A stretch of DNA of 8,769 bases from JABZIP01 sp052173355 (lineage in GTDB: Bacteria > Bacillota > Clostridia > Peptostreptococcales > Anaerovoracaceae). The stretch spans positions 1 through 8,769 of the forward strand of contig JBQMYS010000052.1 in the NCBI GenBank assembly GCA_052173355.1, read 5' to 3'. The notes under the pieces were generated by a model that ran no database searches, was not told the DNA's origin, and saw nothing but the letters and a program-made list of their open reading frames with translations. Positions 5,678 to 8,769 of the stretch are shown in pieces. Position 1 is the stretch's first letter. Each line of letters starts with the position of its first letter. A program made the position numbers and the translations under genes.

Positions 5678-6969
5678 AATAAATCCGAAGAAAATAGATT
5701 TCTTAACGTGTTATAGTCATCTGCAATATCCGATGTAATTTTTTCTATTTCTTCTGAAAATAAAAACGGAGTATCTTCATATTGCTCAATCATGTCATAA
5801 CTTGAGCATCCATTGTCAGTTTTCTTTATGAAAATTGCCGATACTTTTTCAGGCGCAAGAGGCGGAAATGGAACAGCTGCATTCACTTGTTCTATTTTTT
5901 TACTGTCGGTATTACATTTTTTCAGTACAACGCTTTTAAATAACATATTATTCAAAGCATTGAGAATATAAGGACTATGAGTTGTAATAAAGAAACGCCA
6001 TTTTACGCCGTTTTCATTTAAGAGATTAAACACTTCTCCTAAAAGTTCAAGTATCATTTTCTGCTCATTAGGAAATAAATGCGCTTCCGGCTCCTCAATA
6101 AATAAAATCGCCGTATTGCCGTATGAAAAGGTCGAGGTCTGCATAAGCACGATAAAATTGAGTAAATAAAATAGTTCTCGCTGTCCGCTTGAACATTTAT
6201 CAATGGCTGTTTTTCGTCCATTGTGAATGAGGAATGTCCCATCCAGCGAGTTTTCAACATCCGTAATATGCAAAATCTTGAAAATTTTATTTATCAATGA
6301 TTTCATTTGTTTTGTATCATTGTAAAATAAACGGGTTGGATCCGTTCGTTGCGCTTGAGAAATGCTCCTTCCTAAAATGCCTTTATATGCCAACATTTCC
6401 CGCGTACATTCATCCGTCGGAATTATGGTATTCGGCTCTGCTAACAATGTTCGCAAATCCGAAAAATATATTTGTCCGAATGGAAAAAACGATCCTATCG
6501 ATGTAGCTATATCTTGAAAAATTGCTTTTTTAATTTGCTCATCATCGTCAAATTTATTTTGTTTCAATCCTTGAGCGGTCATTAATTTCCAATTTTCAAG
6601 ATGCTTATTTATATATTTACTTTCAAAGGATATATTTCCCTCATCTATTTTGATACAAAAATCAAATGTATCGAGGTGTTGCTTTGTGCTATCAATCAAA
6701 TATTCTATTTTAGATGATACATTCATATTGATATTGAAAAGTTTTAAAAATTGCACTTTTAATTTTGAATAAAATTCTTCTTGCTTAAAAATATCGTTAG
6801 AAAAATTGTTAAAAATTGTTACATTAAAAATCTCATATATGAAATACAGCAATTTCATACAGACACTTTTACCGGAACCCATCTCTCCCGTGATGATATT
6901 ATAGGCTTTCGGTTCCCACTCTAAGTGAGAAATTGAGAGAAAATTTGTAATTTCCAGTTTTTCATGCAT
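5674..6969 (-). CDS. Stand-alone ABC/SMC-type ATPase (OLD/AAA_15/AAA_21-like), 431 aa
   Basis: The protein is an ATP-driven switch of the type often paired with an effector in bacterial immune operons. Visible in order: LEITNFLSISHLEWEP, the N-terminal strands before the P-loop; Walker A GEMGSGKS (28-35); a variable helical arm (about 45-250); the ABC signature CSSGQRE (259-265); Walker B AILFIEEPEAHLFP with the catalytic glutamate (287-300); and the switch histidine in TTHSPYILN (329-337). The tail (about 365-431, including PFPPLAPEKVSAIF) is typical of these ATPases. There is no C-terminal TOPRIM nuclease, so it is not a full OLD or GajA protein. AGGA stands 8 nt before ATG 6969. Its own near-consensus promoter (7018-6990) gives a leader of about 14 nt. 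Terminator-like hairpins lie on both sides of the module. It is visibly more AT-rich than the antirepressor genes upstream, consistent with separate acquisition. A DNA repair role is an alternative to defence. Confidence 0.85.
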   Translation of the reverse strand: MHEKLEITNFLSISHLEWEPKAYNIITGEMGSGKSVCMKLLYFIYEIFNVTIFNNFSNDIFKQEEFYSKLKVQFLKLFNINMNVSSKIEYLIDSTKQHLDTFDFCIKIDEGNISFESKYINKHLENWKLMTAQGLKQNKFDDDEQIKKAIFQDIATSIGSFFPFGQIYFSDLRTLLAEPNTIIPTDECTREMLAYKGILGRSISQAQRTDPTRLFYNDTKQMKSLINKIFKILHITDVENSLDGTFLIHNGRKTAIDKCSSGQRELFYLLNFIVLMQTSTFSYGNTAILFIEEPEAHLFPNEQKMILELLGEVFNLLNENGVKWRFFITTHSPYILNALNNMLFKSVVLKKCNTDSKKIEQVNAAVPFPPLAPEKVSAIFIKKTDNGCSSYDMIEQYEDTPFLFSEEIEKITSDIADDYNTLRNLFSSDLL

Positions 6970-6989
6970 AAGAACTATCCTGATTATTT

Positions 6990-7018
6990 ATAATAGATTG
7001 ATAAACGTTCTTTGTAAA
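6990..7018 (-). promoter_or_regulatory. Near-consensus sigma-70 promoter of the ATPase module
   Basis: On the minus strand TTTACA (7018-7013), exactly 17 nt and TATTAT (6995-6990) each match the consensus at five of six positions. The start site should fall near 6983, just before the AGGA ribosome-binding site of the ATPase. The promoter lies directly downstream of the stem-loop at 7021-7100, so the module appears transcriptionally insulated and constitutively expressed. Confidence 0.68.
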
Positions 7019-7020
7019 GG

Positions 7021-7100
7021 AAAAGCCTCATACAGTAATAATCGGAACCGATGAGCTGATGTTTAGTGAAAGTTTTCCGTCACGGTATGAGGGAGGCTTG
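7021..7100 (-). terminator. Long stem-loop with T-rich tail between the 51-aa gene and the ATPase promoter
   Basis: On the minus strand AAGC (7099-7096) and CTCATAC (7091-7085, after bulged bases) pair with GTATGAG (7033-7027) and GCTT. An inner CGGAA/TTCCG helix lies in the apical part. GGCTTTTCC follows. The large apical region is unusual for a plain terminator, so it may instead be an RNA element or processing site. It separates the upstream antirepressor transcript from the ATPase promoter. Confidence 0.55.
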
Positions 7101-7110
7101 TTTACTATAG

Positions 7111-7140
7111 TATAAATCTCATTATTTCAAGCTTGTGCTT
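7111..7140. repeat. 30-bp direct repeat, right copy
   Basis: This matches 4975-5004 at 26 of 30 positions. Here it includes the last codons and TGA of the 51-aa gene plus 16 bp beyond. With its partner it brackets the ATPase module, 2136 bp apart. Confidence 0.6.
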
Positions 7141-7282
7141 CAAAAACTGCCCGCAATTTATCCTGTGCAATAATCATCAGGTCGCATACAGCTTCCTGCA
7201 CATCGTGCGACGGGTCTACGCACATAACCACATCTATTATCGACTGCACGGCTCGCAGATTCTTTTCTTGTTCCATTGTCAT
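7127..7282 (-). CDS. Small hypothetical protein, 51 aa
   Basis: An ATG at 7282 is preceded by a strong ribosome-binding site (AGAGGTGAT, about 5 nt away) and opens a frame ending in TGA at 7129-7127. The product starts MTMEQEKNLRAVQ and is acidic and probably helical, with two cysteines (VMCVD, AVCDL) and the C-terminal stretch AQDKLRAVFEAQA. I do not recognise a family. A second ATG two codons later is possible but further from the binding site. It follows the KilAC gene after a small hairpin. A 30-bp repeat of its end occurs beyond the ATPase module, suggesting that it once directly preceded the terminator and the tape-measure gene. Small proteins of this kind are common in phage operons; the translation signals are its best support. 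Confidence 0.7.
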   Translation of the reverse strand: MTMEQEKNLRAVQSIIDVVMCVDPSHDVQEAVCDLMIIAQDKLRAVFEAQA

Positions 7283-7317
7283 AATAATCACCTCTATAAG
7301 TTTCGTTGGTATTTGTC

Positions 7318-7342
7318 AAAGCCCTTTGTCAGAGCGGGCTTT
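7318..7342. terminator. Intergenic hairpin after the KilAC gene
   Basis: AAAGCCC (7318-7324) and GGGCTTT (7336-7342) form seven perfect pairs around an 11-nt loop, 8 nt past the KilAC stop. Neither strand has a clean T run beyond the arms, so termination would be partial. On the minus strand TTGACA overlaps the end of the stem, but no well-spaced -10 box follows. Confidence 0.4.
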
Positions 7343-7349
7343 ACTTTTG

Positions 7350-8024
7350 TTATTGTTCATCCGCCCTTACGCTCTCATCTATTTGCGTGTTGAATCTTTT
7401 AGCAAGATATACAAGCCCCCTGCCGGTCGTGAGCGTTACTGGCTTGTTCCCGATTTTCTCGTTCACGAACTTAACCACAACCTTGAAATGCCCTGCGTTC
7501 ACCTGCTCCTGCTTAGGTGAATTGTCGGCGTTCAATATCCCCTCACCACGCAACCTCTCATACAACTTGATATTTCCATAAGGCAGTTTCAACGCCTTAG
7601 CCGTCTGGTTCATTGAAAAACAGCCAGTGCCGTCTGCTATGCGGTTTAATGCGGTCTCGGCAATCTCCATACGGGTTTTAAGTTCTTCAGTTCTTCTTTG
7701 CAGAATCATCATCGCATTTGCGATTGTCTGATTTTCTTCATATTCTGTTGAAACACTGTCTATCTGCCTTGTAGCAAGATTATGGTGCTTCTGTATCTCC
7801 TGCTTAATCAAAGTTGCCTGCTTCTCTGTAAAGAGATACCCACCTTGATTGTTTCTTTCAACTCGGTGCAGTACCGCACCGAGTTTTTGAACAGCCCTTT
7901 TTATTGCTGTTACTTCAACACCAAGCATTTGAGCCAACTCTTTTGTAGTAACAAGTTCTTCCGCTACTACATTTTGTGCTAAAGGCATGCTTGTTTGTGC
8001 TAATATCCTAACTGGGTTATTCAT
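7350..8024 (-). CDS. Phage antirepressor with KilAC (ANT) domain, 224 aa
   Basis: This is a putative regulator that counters a phage repressor. Residues about 25-50 look like a helix-turn-helix (TTKELAQMLGVEVTAIKRAVQKLGA), followed by a helical linker (about 65-120). Residues about 118-210 carry the KilAC/ANT pattern of phage antirepressors: AETALNRIADGTGCFSMNQ, TAKALKLPYGNIKLYERLR, EGILN, GHFKVVVKF and a closing LTTGRGLVYLAKRF. Its ATG (8024-8022) overlaps the Bro-N gene's TGA by ATGA, and GGGAG precedes it by 7 nt, so the two antirepressors form one translationally linked pair. The coding sequence is less AT-rich than the ATPase and FliL-like genes. The domain is a confident call; the target repressor is not in the window. 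Confidence 0.85.
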   Translation of the reverse strand: MNNPVRILAQTSMPLAQNVVAEELVTTKELAQMLGVEVTAIKRAVQKLGAVLHRVERNNQGGYLFTEKQATLIKQEIQKHHNLATRQIDSVSTEYEENQTIANAMMILQRRTEELKTRMEIAETALNRIADGTGCFSMNQTAKALKLPYGNIKLYERLRGEGILNADNSPKQEQVNAGHFKVVVKFVNEKIGNKPVTLTTGRGLVYLAKRFNTQIDESVRADEQ

Positions 8025-8769
8025 TGGTAACTCCCTGTGAAGTTATTTTTTTCCGCCTCAAGTTTCAGAATCCTTCCGATTTCCTCAACCGCCCTGTCGT
8101 TGTAGCGGAATGTCTCAACCTCTTTATTCGAGAATCTCGCCTTGTCCTTCACCCACGCTCCGTACCCCTGTACCTTCAGGTCATGCTGGATTGCCACAGA
8201 ACCTATCTTATTAGCCGAAACTCCGAACATCTTCCCGACTTCCGTCGCAGAATAGCTCTTCTCCGCTACCTGCGGCAACGGCAATATGAACTCGCCCGTA
8301 AGTTCTTTCGCTGCATATGCGTCAAGAACCTGCTTGTAGGTCTCTGATTTGCCGTCATATTCCAGAGCCATTGAACGCAGGAATTCTGCACGGGCAAGCC
8401 CTGCTTTCTTTTCTTCAAGTGCAATTGCCCTTTCATCAACTTTCGGCGGTATCACCTGATAACTGCCGGTCTTTCTGATTGACGGTAGAACCTCGCTTGT
8501 TACCCAGTGCTTGAACTTCTTTGCTGACTCCAGTTTTGAGCCGAGAATAAGTGAGTACAAACCGCTTTCGTTGATAACCGTCATTTCTCGACGCTGACCT
8601 GAGGTGGTGAATTGCCACCCCAGTTTATCATCATCATCAACATGAGATTTCAAGGCATTCACGGTGTCTTTGTACCCCAAAGATGTTGCAACATCTTTTC
8701 CAACAAACCACGGCTGACCGTCAATTACGACCGTCCGCACGTTCCCGAATTCAGCACTGTTGAATGTAA
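8021..8769 (-). CDS. Bro-N family phage antirepressor, 5' end beyond the window
   Basis: The frame stays open to the right edge, so the true start lies outside. The GTG at 8740 is an internal valine: upstream codons read TFNSAEFGN and complete the usual Bro-N opening (FGNVRTVVIDGQPWFVGKDVATSLGY). The Bro-N domain continues through a KSHVDDDDKL segment, NESGLYSLILGSKLESAKKF and WVTSEVLPSIRKTGSY. A charged helical linker follows (DERAIALEEKKAGLARAEF). A second, winged-helix-like domain near the C-terminus (YSATEVGKMFGVSANKIGS, FRYNDRAVEEI) completes the protein, at least 248 residues. Such two-domain proteins bind DNA or repressors and promote lytic development. It overlaps the KilAC gene by four bases. 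GC content is visibly higher than in the left part of the window, about 58% in the 60 bases from 8221. Confidence 0.9.
   Translation of the reverse strand, partial: TFNSAEFGNVRTVVIDGQPWFVGKDVATSLGYKDTVNALKSHVDDDDKLGWQFTTSGQRREMTVINESGLYSLILGSKLESAKKFKHWVTSEVLPSIRKTGSYQVIPPKVDERAIALEEKKAGLARAEFLRSMALEYDGKSETYKQVLDAYAAKELTGEFILPLPQVAEKSYSATEVGKMFGVSANKIGSVAIQHDLKVQGYGAWVKDKARFSNKEVETFRYNDRAVEEIGRILKLEAEKNNFTGSYQ

Noticed and set aside
5674..5900. C-terminal TOPRIM nuclease that would make the ATPase a full OLD or Gabija protein
   Set aside because: After the switch histidine only about 95 residues remain and no acidic TOPRIM motif is visible.
8021..8740. GTG at 8740 as the start of the Bro-N gene
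   Set aside because: In-frame codons to its right complete the conserved Bro-N beginning, so the gene runs off the window.
1..8769. CRISPR array, tRNA genes, transposase or integrase
   Set aside because: I found no regularly spaced repeats, no tRNA-like cloverleaf with a T-loop motif and no recombinase motifs on either strand.

Overview
The window reads as part of a prophage or phage genome, most plausibly from a Treponema-like spirochaete. The phage identity is fairly secure: a Bro-N antirepressor, a KilAC-type antirepressor and a large tail tape-measure-like protein all lie on the minus strand. The host guess is weaker. It rests on the AT-rich composition and on an exported FliL-like protein with a 'WGMS-DDVK' domain that I associate with treponemes.

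Layout, in the minus-strand direction of transcription (right to left): a 5'-truncated Bro-N antirepressor runs off the right edge and overlaps by ATGA with a KilAC antirepressor. A 51-aa gene (7282-7127) follows. Next comes an autonomous two-gene module bounded by hairpins: stem-loop (7100-7021), near-consensus promoter (7018-6990), ABC/SMC-type ATPase (6969-5674), a cysteine-rich orphan partner overlapping it by ATGA (5677-5093), and a strong terminator (4925-4875). The 885-aa tape-measure-like gene (4842-2185) follows. A plus-strand gene for an exported FliL-like protein (1283-2188) runs into its 3' end, the two stop codons overlapping. Beyond that gene lies a second, headless copy of the tape-measure 3' end (1200-814), followed by an intrinsic terminator (803-769). 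The left end has a plus-strand promoter and terminator bracketing about 245 nt of structured, apparently noncoding RNA (405-649), and a 71-aa unknown gene.

The main result is architectural. Two cargo loci sit at the 3' ends of phage genes, and each is bracketed by direct repeats that include the 3' end of the gene before it. The FliL-like gene lies between two tape-measure 3' ends that share a 96-bp identical block. The repeat offset is 1371 bp, a multiple of three, so recombination between the copies would delete the cargo and still leave an intact 885-codon tape-measure gene, now followed by the terminator. The ATPase module lies between two copies of a 30-bp sequence (26/30 identical) that covers the end of the 51-aa gene. 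Both loci look like end-restoring 'moron' insertions. The ATPase and its orphan partner are the best candidate for an undescribed system, possibly phage-phage defence or exclusion, but that function is inference. All assignments come from reading the sequence and from remembered family features; no searches were run.
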